From Ramazzottius varieornatus (lineage: Eukaryota > Tardigrada > Eutardigrada > Parachela > Ramazzottiidae): a stretch of DNA of 64,000 nt. Positions 47,975 through 59,660 of this stretch are shown in pieces. Numbering within the stretch: position 1 is the stretch's first letter; every line of letters starts with the position of its first letter. Under the pieces are notes generated by a model. It was given only the letters and a program-made list of their open reading frames with translations, did not search any database and was not told the DNA's origin. The translations under genes and the position numbers were made by a program. The stretch lies in NCBI GenBank assembly GCA_001949185.1, contig BDGG01000002.1, positions 634,349 to 698,348 on the forward strand, written 5' to 3'.

Positions 47975-49499
47975 TCCTGTTTCCCGTATGCACACATCAG
48001 ATGATATACTTACACGTCGATGGTCCAGATTCGCCTTACGTAGAACAAAAAGTTTTTCTTCGAAAAGAGTGCCATATGAACTAGGAGCATTTTAGGCATG
48101 CATGACGTCCTTTTGCATTATGCATATATACCAGTTCAGTACGCGGTTCGTCGCTGAGGACGATATAGAAAGACGTTGACGACCTAGGCAAGGTGGTTTC
48201 TTTTTTAAAGGGCCGCATGCCTCCAGCCAATGATACTGCAACATGCGCCGGTTAGGAAAAACTTTTGTCAAGTAAGCTCGCCGAGCTTCCGTTCATTTAT
48301 CAACTGTCATCTTAATTTATCCTAACTTTGATCTACGTATGGAACGGTTTCTCCCGTGATAGCTATACTCCACACTGACTTCCCACATTCGTTGAATCCG
48401 CGTAACGTAGTGATTAGTCGATCTGTTGTTGTGTCGTATAACGATTTGTCAGTTTTGATTTGATATGGCAGATTTCTTTGCCGAGTTTGATTGAGTACAT
48501 ACCCTGTATGCATTCGTAGTAAACCGTCGGTCGTTCCGGAACTGAAAAACTAGGTGGAGTCAACCACTTCCGTTTGATACAATCAAACTAAACGCGATTC
48601 ATGTGTCCCATTATCGGAAGCTGGATGCAACAAGGAAGTGTATTTACCAAGGCTAAATTGGGCAAAATGCGTTTGTTAGAACAATCAATTCTCGCCTCCT
48701 GTTTGACATATCCAGATCATTCATCCACTTTGATGCTATCATACTATATAACGCACAATCTGCCAGTACACGACGTTGCCTGAAATTCGAGGTCACTCGA
48801 ATAATACAGAAAGGTTGCTTGGGGGCAATACTCTTTGCTCAGCTCAGATTCGACCTTGTGCAATCGACGAGAGTATGAGGTGGAGGCCTTTAATAGCATA
48901 ATCTTCTGTTCTTGAAAAGACCGCAGTATCACGCTCTAATAAGATGTAGAGGAAGGTTCAGATTGACTAAAGGTCAAGCTTGGCTGAAGGGGAACATTCC
49001 CAAAATAAACAAAGGCGGAATTACGATCAGCGTTCGCTGACGTCGGTGAATGTACGAAGGGTGTGTCGTGGGAGGCATCGATTGAATTAGGGACAGACCG
49101 TATTAGTTGATTTAATACAGAGTGTCGTACATCGGATTATGGCTCCACCTGCAATCCTTGGGGACAAACCGGCCCCAGGGGAACCGAAATTATTTGTTCG
49201 TTTATTCAGCCAGCATGATCTTGCTTCCGGCTCTCGCGACATCGGTTATAAAGACAGGGACTGCGGACTCGTTTCAGTCCCACCTGTCCCTCCTCCTTCC
49301 AGACTATGATGCGTGATCTTCACCTTCGCTAGCATCGGAGGTGACAACACCTTCATTTTGGAAACCTTTCACGACAGGTTGTATTTGGGCTTCAGTCAGC
49401 GGGCGGCTGAGGTCCATTGCGAGTTGCCGGTTAATCTTCAACCGAGGAAGGAAAGAGTTGGCCGATTGCCATCTACACTGGGGAACCTCGGAGTGCGCC
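47975..49499. other. Spacer between LIM gene 2 and the allatostatin gene
   Basis: Contains a decayed hairpin repeat unit at about 48207-48262 (GCCGCATGCCTCCAG ... CATGCGCCGGTTAGG). No recognised coding sequence. Confidence 0.4.
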
Positions 49500-51054
49500 A
49501 TGAAGGACTTTGCTTTGTGCAGCGCGGCATTGTTCATCCTCTGCGCCATTGCTCAGTGCATTCTTTCTACGGAAGGCATTACGCCCGCAACGTACATCCA
49601 GGTTAGTGCGACCACGGGTTTCATCAGTAGTTTGCCTATCAGGACGTCATGATGACCAGGTTCGTCGCACATACTTTTCCATATTAAATGACCGCGATGC
49701 TCTCGCCCTGGCCATATCTGTGTTTAGAGATTGATGACTAGCAGTAGATGTTTCGATGAGATGTATGCTGAAGAGAAGAGTCATTTCAATGTCTAAACAA
49801 TGCGACAACATATTGATAGGACGCGCTAATGGTGCCCCTCATACTGAATTTATGCAAAGGATGTTGGCGAGAGCGAAGAGTAGTTTCTGTTTTGCCATCT
49901 TTGCCGACAAGTTTGATTATCAAAGTAATGCGAACCGGCTAGGTGTGTCAGGGTTTGAGATGAAGGAATACCGCCGTTCTCCTTCGTGATCACTCGGCCC
50001 CTCAAAATACCCCGCATGCTCAATTCTTTACTGCCCAAGCGTGATTACGCCTGGAATGGTGGTGTCGGCTGGCGAACCACATTCATTTTGCAATAGTACC
50101 GAGTAATTGGTTATACCTCTCGACGTCAGATCCGTCTGTTGATGTGGCCAGGGCTGAATACGGCAAAGATGACGCAGTCAAAAAACACACAAGAAACATC
50201 GACAAATAAGACGAATATCAATAGTTCAGTATTAAAGATTCAGATAGCCGGTGCAAAACCGAAGTCTTCTCGATTTTCTTGCAGCATCGGGTTTACTGTC
50301 TCGACCCCTCAAACACACACTTCTCTCGGAATCGGCAAAGTTTGAGAGCGAAAGGCAAGATAAGAGCTCTATAATTCCTGTTTTTTGCTCTTCGGGATAT
50401 CCACACATTAAGTTAGACTGTTGGCTATTTTCCTGAGCCGGGAAACATGTCGCTTATTCCTTGAAGCTTGACAAAACTCTGGAAGCTCATGCGTTTTTGC
50501 AGAGGACAAAAGTTTAACGAGACAATACAGTACTGTATGATACAGCAGTGTCTTTCTCGCGAGAAGAACAATAACGAAGTATTTTGGCGGAATGGTGCGG
50601 AACTATGCCGGTTCGCTCATGCGTTTTTTCCAAAGGAAAGGTCCACCATTTGCCTGTTGTCGCTTGATATGTCCGTCTCACCAATGTGTCATTCCAGGCT
50701 CCGCCATTGTTGGGTCCATTTGCCGGATGGAATGCTGCGCTAGCGTCGCCGCGTGTTCTCTTCAAACGTTCGGCCTTCTCCTCCCTTCTGAACCGCGTGC
50801 GGGAACAAATGCAGCGTAGTCGTGCCGCTCCGGAATTGCCCGAAGTTGTGGTGACAGGCGAGCCCGCCATTGTGGCTGCCGATCTGGAAGCCACCGGCGC
50901 GCAGATGGCCAAAGATACAGCAGAATACCCTGACGTCCCCACCGTCCTTTCACCTCGCATCGCAACTATCTGCTACATGAACCCCGTTTCCTGCTTTGGG
51001 CGACGACGCATGGGGGCAACCAAGTACGACAACCTGGACAAGCGCCGCTACTAG
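49500..51054 (+). CDS. Allatostatin-C neuropeptide precursor
   Basis: Two exons: 49500-49601 and 50698-51054 (intron ~1.1 kb, GTTAGT ... TTCCAG), 152 residues. Residues 1-26 form a signal peptide (ALCSAALFILCAIAQC). Near the C-terminus the peptide IATICYMNPVSCF (residues 122-134) has the C-Y-x-N-P-x-S-C-F core diagnostic of allatostatin C, with Cys126 and Cys133 positioned for the disulfide ring. It is followed by Gly135 and Arg136-138, so the mature peptide should be C-terminally amidated after cleavage at RRR; many AST-C peptides have a free acid instead. The cleavage before it is less clear (single Arg121, SPR). Another dibasic site, KR, lies at 57-58. AST-C peptides are secreted by neurons or gut cells and signal through somatostatin-type GPCRs. 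Confidence 0.88.
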
Positions 51055-51068
51055 CTATGGAACACTTA

Positions 51069-51386
51069 CGAGGGAAAGGTTGTAAAGTTAGCCGTCCCAT
51101 ACCGGGTTCGTAAAGTTAGCCGTCTAAGTTTGCCTGTTCTCTACTAGTCAATCGCAAACTTTCAAGGATAGATCGGTAGATAAAATGATGAGCTGTCGAA
51201 TGGGATTAGGTGCAGCCAACGCGACGAGTCAGAGAATCCAAGAGATCCGCAATTAAAGAAACGTTGAAATCCCATGTTAAAAAGCCAAGGCTGACAATCA
51301 AATAGTCCATCAGGCGATAGACGCTACAGCCGTGGCTAACTTTACAAACCTGGTATGGGGCGGCTAAGTTTACAACCTTTCCCTCG
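51069..51386. mobile_element. MITE (Tc1/mariner-type ends) after the allatostatin gene
   Basis: 318 bases with ~57-base inverted ends starting CGAGGGAAAGGTTGTAAA, containing TTAGCCG(T/C)CCCATACC and GTAAAGTTAGCC. Both ends abut TA (51067-51068 and 51387-51388), the target duplication expected for Tc1/mariner-type elements. No coding capacity. It starts 14 bases after the allatostatin-C stop codon, so it probably forms much of its 3' UTR. Confidence 0.8.
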
Positions 51387-51390
51387 TATA

Positions 51391-52010
51391 CATTGTGTCG
51401 ACTCCTTCACCGGAAGTAGATAACTGAAGGAGCAAGACGAGCCCATGCAGCTACGTCCGTTCCTCATTTCCATTGTCGGACTGTCTTCTCGTCATTCCTC
51501 GCACTGCAGACATTTAAACATACTGAGCTTGTCTTCTGCTGATTATTCTGAGCTGTAACGTGTTGGCTTTTTGTTAAATTCTTGTTGTGGTTTCTTCAAA
51601 GAATGATACGAATCCAAGTAACCGTTGGCTATTATCGGAATCCAACGAAAGGCTCCCTTCACACTACAACCTACGAGGGTTGTCTTCGAACGAGCATCGC
51701 GCAGATCCAGGAACCACGCTATCACTTTACGTATAATAAGTAATCATCCGTCGACCTTATCAAGACATCAAACTCAATCGTCAATCGCGAAATCCCTTTA
51801 ATAATGCAACCTTTCCACCAGGTGCGTTTCGGTCCTAACCGGATGACTGATTGAATTGAATACTGACCGGACCGTCACGTGTTCGAAATACTTTAGGTGT
51901 GTTCGACAAGATACTTTTTGAATGACTGAAATCGGACGACGGGTTCGGGACATACAAGGAAGCAAATGATGGCCCTGGTTGCCCATGACCCGTGACGGTG
52001 ACTGTATGTA
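51391..52010. other. Spacer
   Basis: No recognised gene or repeat. Confidence 0.4.
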
Positions 52011-52012
52011 GC

Positions 52013-52900
52013 CGGCGCTTTTGTTACTTCGTTACCTATTGGAATACTAATGATTACGACGCCCTCTGGTGGTAATTACGACGAAATATGGTAATAAATG
52101 TGCCGACCTTTAGCAATAAGTGCACCGACCTTTGGTGACAAGTATGACGTTCTTTATGAAAAATTTTTCCGCACCGAGTGGTTTGTGTCCCGCAACGTCT
52201 ACCACTGACCCAATGTTCGGCACAGGGATAGCTTGCACCTTAAGTTAAACAGGACGTATTGGTGATCGCAGAAACGCGAGTTGGGTAGTCCGAGGGTCGC
52301 TCGCGTTTTCTCACCTCTGGTGGCAAAAATGACAAGATTCTGCGACCAAGCCACGCCACCAATGGGTATGCTGCCAATAGGGATGCAGAGCAATAGTCAA
52401 GCAGCTGTTTCCGGTACAAATCTGCGTCTTGGCAGCATACCCAGTGATCCTGCGGCTGGTTTCACAGAGTGGTGTTGTCTTGAACAGCGGAGGAGCGGAA
52501 ACTGGTGCAGGCCTTGGACTTCCCAATCTGCATTTCTGCCATGACCACCAAGCCGTTTATCTGCGGACCAAGCTATCCCCTCTCCAAGCATCAGTCCGGT
52601 GACACACGTTGTAAGAAGCAAACCGCATGGTGAAGAAAAAGGTCACGTTTTGTGAAGATTGTCGTGCCTATTACCAAAGGTCAGCGCACTTACCATCAAA
52701 GTTCGCCATACTTGTTACCCCTCCGATGAGCTAACAGGATGCTTTCGCGCCGGCCGCATACGTAGGTAGCCGGAGCCTTTATTACTTCTTTACCCACTGG
52801 GATAGTGATTACGATGCCATTTGGTGATAAGAGTGTCGACTTTTGGTAATAAATGGCATGAACTTCCAAAAGTCGTTATACTTATTACCCGTCCAACAAC
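52013..52900. mobile_element. Compound fold-back element
   Basis: GTAGCCGGCGCTTTTGTTAC at 52013 recurs in direct orientation at ~52770 (GTAGCCGGAGCCTTTATTAC), each followed by a similar ~60 bases. Motifs like CGACCTTTGGTAATAAGT recur at 52100-52150 and in inverse form at 52665-52720. Inside lies an inverted pair at ~52250-52293 / 52511-52556 and an inner pair GGGTATGCTGCCAA (52362-52376) / its mirror (52428-52442). It is a nested palindromic structure of ~0.9 kb without a convincing gene. Confidence 0.55.
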
Positions 52901-53365
52901 AATACAGTCTACTCGCTCAAAATGTATACCAAATTTCCGATTTCGAAACACGAAAATCAATCAAAGTTCACGATACTGCTCGTCATGCCGACACAGACGG
53001 AAACGTGCGCCTTGATTACTTGATTTCCTCAGTTAACTCATTGTGAAATGTTTGTGTTATGTAGTTCCGGCATGTAGCCTAGCACGCCGTGGATAATAAG
53101 TGCACTGTATATTAATACAATGGTGATTCACTTGACATTCTGCGGGACCCTTCTGGCACTGACCATAATGCCAGGAAAATGTGTTCGAACTAGTTCGGCT
53201 ACCGGCCCGCACAAACTCCTTGTGCTTCGTGTTGGCCTCCATCTGGTGCGCGATATGGTCATGCCTTGATTACCATAGATCGTTTCTGGGCAGCGTTCTG
53301 TTAAAGTAAATTACCAATACTATCACAAAAGGAAGGCCGCTTGCGCGACTGTATCCTCAACGTGG

Positions 53366-54300
53366 TTGTTGGCATCGTCGACGGTCGCTGATTTCGACGT
53401 GGAAAAGCTCTGTGCTGCTGAGCAGTCAGCGTGGGTTGAGCAGTCTGGTGTTGAACTGCCAATGCCTGAGCTGCGGGTCCACCAACGGCTGTGGGACCAG
53501 CTCATCGTCCAGAAGCACTTTCTCGCAGTCGTGGCTTCCTACTCTGAGTCGGAGGAAGAAACGGCTCGAATCCTCGCCGCTTCCACGAAGGAGTCTGGCG
53601 CGTGGCTGAATGCGTTGCCGGCATCCTGTCTGGGCAACCTTCTCGACGACGACTCACTGCGCATTTCGGTCGGTCTCAGGCTAGGAGCCCCGATCTGCGA
53701 ACCTCACACATGTCGGTGCTCGGCTACGGTCGACATCCACGGGCGCCAAGGTTTAAGCTGTAAGTATTCCGCTAGCCGCCACAGTGGACATTCCTCCCAT
53801 AACGAGTCCTTGCGCCGTGCTTTAGTCTCTTGTCAAGTCCAAGCCGTCTTGGAGCCCAACGGTGTCCTGCGGGACGACTCTCAGAAAAGGCCAGACGGGA
53901 TGACGCTGGGTCCTTGGAAGGAGGGCGAGGCGCTGGTGTGGGATGTGGCCTGCGTCGACTCCGTTTGCCAGACCTATCGTGAGGGATCTGCGCAGAACGC
54001 GGGCTACGCAGCTAACAAGGCCGAGGAGAACAAACGTCTGAAGTACCAGAGACTCGAAGGCAGCTACTTCTTTTGTCCAGTTGGTTTCGAGACCTTCGGT
54101 CCTGCAGCCACCAGCCTCTTGAGAGAGATAAGAGGAAGAATGGCTGACCGAACCGGGGAAAAGAGATCCTCGGAATTTTTGAGAGAGAATTAGCATTGAT
54201 ACTCAGAGGGGTAACGCAGCCCGTGTTTTAGGCACGTTCCCTTTTTCTCGCGGTTTGGATGAGATTTTTTACATTTTAAATGTGAGTAGCGAGATGGTCT
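53366..54300 (+). pseudogene. C-terminal fragment of a retroelement-type protein
   Basis: A 275-residue frame with no start-region features but clear protein-like composition: SGAWLNALPASCLGNLLDDD, LRISVGLRLGAPICEPHTC, GRQGLSCKYSASRHSGH, KRPDGMTLGPWKEGEALVWD, FFCPVGFETFGPAA. After its stop at 54193, a shifted frame continues GNAARVLGTFPFSRGLDEIF. I recall similar tails downstream of reverse transcriptases in invertebrate genomes; this is memory of a pattern, not a search result. An A-rich stretch (AATAAAATTATAAAAAAAAG, ~54392) ends it. It reads as a 5'-truncated copy of a non-LTR-type retroelement. G+C is higher than its surroundings. Confidence 0.5.
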
Positions 54301-54968
54301 AGCGTGTTTTTGTTTTCCAAGCTTGACTCAGACTTTTTGTTAATATCGTTAGCTATGTGCTGTTTGTTGTTAACCGCAAACCTCGTATACTGAATAAAAT
54401 TATAAAAAAAAGTAAAACAAATGAATCAGATTTTTTTGTCTGTATAATCCTGGACACGATGAGGGACAGAAACAAAGAGACGAGCAGGAGCCAGAAACGA
54501 CATGTGGTGAAAGAGTGCGGAGCCTTCGTTCTGATTGGGATATTACACCACCACACTGCAGCGACTCTGTTTGCCAATCTGGTGACCGAATCAATCAAGC
54601 CCAAAGAAGACGCTTATCAATGGTGATGCAGTTGTTGGTTAGACCAAGTTTTCGTGTTTATGTGTGTGAAGTTGGCGTTGGTAAAATTGTCTCAAGTTCC
54701 GTCAGTATGAGAGCATCGTCTGGCTAGCTATTGTGTCGAGCGACGGTCTTTGTGTTTAGTCGCCACATTACTACAGTGTGGGTGGGTTATGAAGTGTATG
54801 AAGCTTTTCATAACCTGCATGTTTCTACTATTTGGCGACTGTGTCTGTAAGCTGCGCGATCTTCCACCATTCGGACACCATTCTGCTGTAGTACCTTCGA
54901 CAAAGACGTTAATACATACACCAGCAGTTGAATGACTTTGAGAAGTCTTTGGGCCACGCCCAACTTAC

Positions 54969-56596
54969 CAGAAGACGAAGACGGTGCTGCTAGCCAGCAG
55001 AAAAAACACCAGTGGGAGGAAGAACCAGGCCATGACCGAGTTGTGGGTTTCTGAAGCCAACAGACCTGCGCTGGACACTTCCGCAAACTTTAGATCAGTG
55101 AAAGTTTCCCTACCCGTGGCGCATTTTGTGGCACCCAGATTAACAAAATAACTGCACAGCGGCTCCCCTATCGGTAGATGGTTTCTTCCGTACCACGACA
55201 CGGTTGATTTCGGAAGAGGATTCCAGTAGAAACAGCCGTCATCTTCTTCCGATTCCAGGTAGTCCTAGCCAAACAGAGATGAAAGAGGCCGACTGGTAAA
55301 ACAGTACACGTACGGCAAGAAATTATGGGACAGGCGGTAAGGACTGCAAAATGGAAAAGCAACTGGAGAGAAGCGTCGGAAAGTGTACTAGAATGGATCA
55401 GCTGTACACGTAAGTGCTTCCATACCGTCATAGCCAAAAGGCTCGTCCCGTGGTTACTGTCTGATTATTTCTCGTCGTACGCGTACCGGCCCCGGCCCCG
55501 GCCCCGGCCCCGGCCCTAACTGTCGGATGGAACAAAACGTGTTGTTGACGATCTCAAGACCACGGCTCTGTTCATCCATTATGATGCAGAATGCAAAGCT
55601 CCTTTTCGGAGTCTGGGCAGATGTTTTTGTCCCATCCAACGATTAGGACAAGTGCAAGTGGTGGAAATGACTTGTACGCATGGAAAACGGACCGAAAATA
55701 TTCCTGATTCGTTGTCGAAAGACTGAACCAAACTGTGGGTTGCTCTTTCGGAGTAGCGGTTCAAGTTGAGGGTGCCCAGACGAGTCGTAAAATTTCGAAT
55801 TTTGAATTTCTGAAGGTCTTTGCCGGAAAATCGAGACATGTTGGTGCTTTCTATGACTATGCCGTGCAAAACCTGAAGTCGACAAAGTTTGGATGTATGA
55901 AAACAGTCTTCGGCTGCGCCTTTACCTGTCCGAGAATTTCCACGGCTTGGTAGACGGTTACCAGATAGGGCACTGGCTGTGAAACCGAGCTGATTGATGC
56001 CGTTCACGTACATACAATATACATGAGTCGAAGTTCTTGCTGTACACGCGCAGTTTGGAACAGTGAAGAATTTGGACAAGGCGATCCCTATTTCGTGGAG
56101 CGAAAGTTCGTAAATTTGAGTGCAGTTCACACCACTGCGCTTTTTTATCCCTTTTCTACGGTTGGATTTTGAGTTTGCCGTCTTTTCCGTCTGATTCAGA
56201 CTTTTTACTGCTCCAAAATTCCCTTCGCGCGTGTACGTAAGCCTTGGAATATACCGGTACTATAGGAAAATTTGTTGTGTTGGCTACAGGATTTTCCCGA
56301 AAATACTCAGACCATTGATTCATAAGTTTGATAGTTTCCTGGTTTGTGGTTCGCTTAGATCCAACATTAGTGCTGTGCAGCGGCAACACAGTCTGATATG
56401 CCTGTTTCACAACCTGTGGGGAAAAACCGACGTAACCCTGTGAGAACGTACCAGTGTCCGAACAAGTATAATACAGTGTGGTTCCGCCATCAAGTATTAC
56501 CACATCGTCTTCGTCATGATTTTGCCAAGTGAAGTTCCCGTAAAATGGATGCGGAAATGGCTGACCGGCAATGAATACGCACTCACCGCCCGTCAT
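54969..56596 (-). CDS. Unrecognised membrane protein gene, several exons
   Basis: A minus-strand gene is suggested by several coding-like pieces. 56596-~56160 (MTGGECVFIAGQPFPHPF; N-linked sites NFT and NTT; polar, Cys-poor) lacks an obvious signal peptide. 56125-~55960 contains CTQIYELSLHEIGIALSKFF and a PNCACTA cysteine pair. ~55264-54969 starts YLESEEDDGCFYWNPLP, has paired cysteines, and ends in a hydrophobic segment (VMAWFFLPLVFFLLASSTVF) just before a GTAAGT donor. The shape is of a type I membrane glycoprotein. I cannot join the exons with certainty or name a family. A MITE lies in the intron at 55.3 kb. Confidence 0.35.
55302..55487. mobile_element. Small MITE, copy 1
   Basis: ~186 bases with ~30-base inverted ends (AGTACACGTACGGCAAGAAA / mirrored TTTCTCGTCGTACGCGTAC). 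The interior (GGACAGGCGGTAAGGACTGC ... GTGCTTCCATACCGTCATAG) is ~75% like 62235-62440 in the same orientation. Confidence 0.65.
55487..55516 (+). repeat. GGCCCC hexanucleotide repeat
   Basis: About five tandem GGCCCC units directly at the right end of the MITE. The complementary strand, GGGGCC, can form G-quadruplexes. Confidence 0.85.
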
Positions 56597-57091
56597 CTTT
56601 CCCTAGCGATCGGTTGTACGTATAAAGGTGTTTAAAAAATATCTGTGGTTACTTTATTTGAAGTGAACTTGCATCTACAGATGCATTGGCTAATTCAGAA
56701 TATCGGTACTGTGGAAACTAAAAACTACTTTTAGAAAACAAAAGCCCAAATCAGTGGAATTCATTATTCACACTTGCGCGTCATCGATGCAGCGAATGGG
56801 CGCCCCGTTCAGTGATGACGAATTTATTTGGGATTAGAGCGGCGATGCATACTCCAGTGAAACAGATCGTTCTTGTTATCGAAAGTTCGGAACGCTGTCG
56901 CAAAATGGCTGCGGAAGGGAGCCGGCGTTTGGTACAAGAGTAAATTCAACGATAAGAAACAAATGTGGAGTCATTCTTGTGGCGCTGTTGCGTATTTATT
57001 AGGGTCAAGTACGTAGCTGATCTTGTTGGTCAAACTTGACGTGAAACGCTTCTTGAGTTCTTGTTCACTAGGACGTTCGTCGTTCCACTTA

Positions 57092-58840
57092 TCACCGGCG
57101 TTTTCTTTCTTCTGCGTACGAAAAGCTAAGACGTGATCTACGAGGAAGAAGACCGAATAAATTAAGTGAGGAGCGCCAGTGTACCGATTTATTGAGTGTG
57201 CACCAGAATGGGTGTGCGTTGGCACCAGAGTGGGTCCAACCGCCGCTACACGAAAGCGCAGAGAAACTCGTGCACTTTCCGTAGAAGGCAGTCCAGTTCT
57301 TTTGTCCAAACAACTTCACAAACCCGACACCGTCAGGCTTTATTTCCGAAAGCGAGATGACTTCGTCGTTGTTGATCAGCAGATGGAACATGACTTTCCG
57401 GGCGTACTCTGTTGCGTGTTTGGATTTTTCCTGGAGCTTCCTTAAGCCTTTCTTGTCCACCCACATCTCGGACTTTCCTAACCGGCAAAATCTTTCGCGA
57501 TCGGCTTTCGGTCCACGTTCGAACTTCCATTTGATCATGGGAATAATAACAGCACGAAATTTATTCAGTATTGCACTCAATTCGCCGATACTATCTGAAC
57601 AGTGAAGCAGCGTGAAACTCAGCGGTAATCATACAAGGCGAATTCTAAACGATCTACTGTTTGAAAAGAACACTGGAACATCGAGTTACCTTTGGCTCTC
57701 GGCTTTCGGGTCTTCCCAGCAGCTCCGTTCATTTTCAGCAGCTTATGGTAGTCTGAAAAACAGGAGCTTGTTTTGGGAGAAAATTAAAATATGAAGTGTC
57801 GGCTGGTCATACATTGAAAATTCTTCTTGTAAATATCTTGCTTCTTGGCCCATGCTTCCTTTGTGGCGTGGTCCACTTGGTTGGTCGGTGTGACTTCTCT
57901 CGAATGGCTGGTCGAACGCAGCCCTGTGAAGAATATTGCAATCCTAACGCTACCGTACCACTTGAGTGGTCGAAATTAATTCTATTCACATACCTGATCT
58001 TTGGTTTGCCGACATGTTCGTGTATCCATCTTCAGAACGAACTTTACTGCTTTCACGAGAGCTATCGCAGTCTGCAATCAGCATTGTCATTAAACAATTT
58101 TGTCACTCATCATATTAGAATTATCATGTTTACTAACATTTCTCCTTGCTTGGCGAATACTCGTTTCCCGTGAAATTTTCCGGATCGTATGATTCCTCTT
58201 CGGCGTACTCTTCCGTTCCGGTTGATAACTTATCAACAGCAATACTGCGGTCTGCGGTTGTATCACGGAAATATGAAGCGGATGGACCAGGACTGTGGAC
58301 TCACTTCGAAAGAATGAACAGAGCTTGTAGTAGAAAGAGAACGACGGGGCATCTTTGTTGTCGAATGTTGTGACTGTAGGTCAGTGTCTTCTTCCTCCAT
58401 TTCGTCGCTGCTGGTGTGCAGGAGACGCACTCTTGTGCCATTCTTTCTTTGCTCTTTGACTGACTAGACGACTGCGTTTGGACGTCATCTCTTGCTCTCT
58501 TTATTCTAGCAGCAGTCTTTTTCCTTTCTTCGGTGCCTTGTAGAGCTTCTTGTTCTGGGAAAGAGGAAACAGAAAGTGGGTCACGAGCGGAACGTATCAA
58601 TAACATGGGATTTTGGTAGCCAGTCTGTATTAAAGTTTTTGTAAATATTTGGCTAAAAGATCTGTTCATTCTATAGTGGCCATACCTTGTTCTTTCGGTC
58701 CTCTTCGAGCACAGTAAACTGTCGCTCCATGTCTTTGAAGCTATCTCCTACCGCGTAGACGGTGGCTTTGGACTTGTTGAAGGCAGCAGTCCAAAACAGA
58801 CGAACCTTCATTCCTGGCTTAAGCACTTACTTATGCCGCT
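57092..58840 (-). CDS. BEN-domain-like protein gene, exon chain partly resolved
   Basis: Minus-strand exons with good splice sites. 57594-57276 (phase 1 start; MIKWKFERGPKADRERF, EMWVDKKGLRKLQ, YARKVMFHLLINNDEVI, SLSEIKPDGVGFV) has the spacing of a BEN domain. It splices to 57137-57092, a short basic tail ending KRR. Likely upstream exons are ~57760-57692 (LLKMNGAAGKTRKPRAK), ~57923-57840 (GCVRPAIREKSHRP), ~58240-58160 (acidic, EEYAEEESYDPENFTG), ~58554-58450 (basic) and ~58828-58690 (LKPGMKVRLFWTAAF, a Tudor/Agenet-like start). Before that last piece, the frame from YADDYYHLLPPSKIF ends in HK plus an in-frame TAA at ~58828, so the 5' end is unclear. BEN proteins bind DNA or chromatin in the nucleus. 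The order and joining of the upstream exons are inference. Confidence 0.4.
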
Positions 58841-59385
58841 GCTTCTTCTTGTCTTCATCGTGTATTTCTGAAATCTTGTCCGGAAAGATCTTGCTTGGTG
58901 GAAGGAGGTGGTAGTAGTCATCGGCGTACTGGAATATGACCGTCACCAGAACAACAAGCCCTAGTTCGATTGTTGTTAAAAACGGGAATACCGCATCAAA
59001 AGAAAGAGACATTTACGGCCAGCATCCCGTGTTCGAGTCTGAAGGCTGACAAATTCTTGGCTGACAGGCTTGTTTCCTCCCTCATCAGATGTAGCCACCT
59101 GGTCTCGCTGTTTAGCTCTCTTACCGTTTCATTTGGAACCCATGACGAAGGAGAGCAACACCTGCGAACATGTATGGCAAACGACAGCAAGTAATTCGAA
59201 ATGATGATTAAAACTAATCCGTTTCTCAACGGCTCATTTCGGTGTTAATAATTATTCTAGAAATAAAATTCAGCAATGTACTGAACGCACGTTGAACGCA
59301 GCGTCTGATTAGCTGCGTCATTCATTCCTACGTCACTCTACAGTATTTCATACGTAATTTCACGTTTTGTTACTGGCTAATTATT

Positions 59386-59660
59386 TCACGTTTTGTCACG
59401 TGCCAGGAGAGGCGATTGACTGAGCAAACTCCAGGTTTCATTAGCTGGACGCCATAAGTCAGCTACCGAACCGGACATTATCCCCACTACAGTACTACCT
59501 CGCAAAGGAAATCCGAACGACTGGGCTGGAAGCTCAGACGTTGCGGCTACCGACAGTGATCCAACTGTCGATACGACTTCTAGCTTTGACGACGACTGTT
59601 CCTCCATGGATTCCGACAGCACGGACTCCGAAGATGAGACCAGAGAAGAGAGCACTGCCA
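59386..59660 (+). CDS. Possible acidic exon
   Basis: An open + frame from about 59445 with SATEPDIIPTTVLPRKG, then an acidic Ser/Asp run (DCSSMDSDSTDSEDETREES), ends at a GTATGC donor at ~59662. It resembles in composition, not sequence, the acidic exon of the BEN-like gene on the other strand. No partner exon can be assigned. Confidence 0.2.

Noticed and set aside
52281-52621. Frames of 71-87 residues with Met/Pro-rich sequence
   Set aside because: They lie inside the palindromic element, appear on both strands and reflect its inverted repeats.
55487-55516. Telomeric repeat
   Set aside because: GGCCCC is not an animal telomere repeat; only five units, internal to a gene region.
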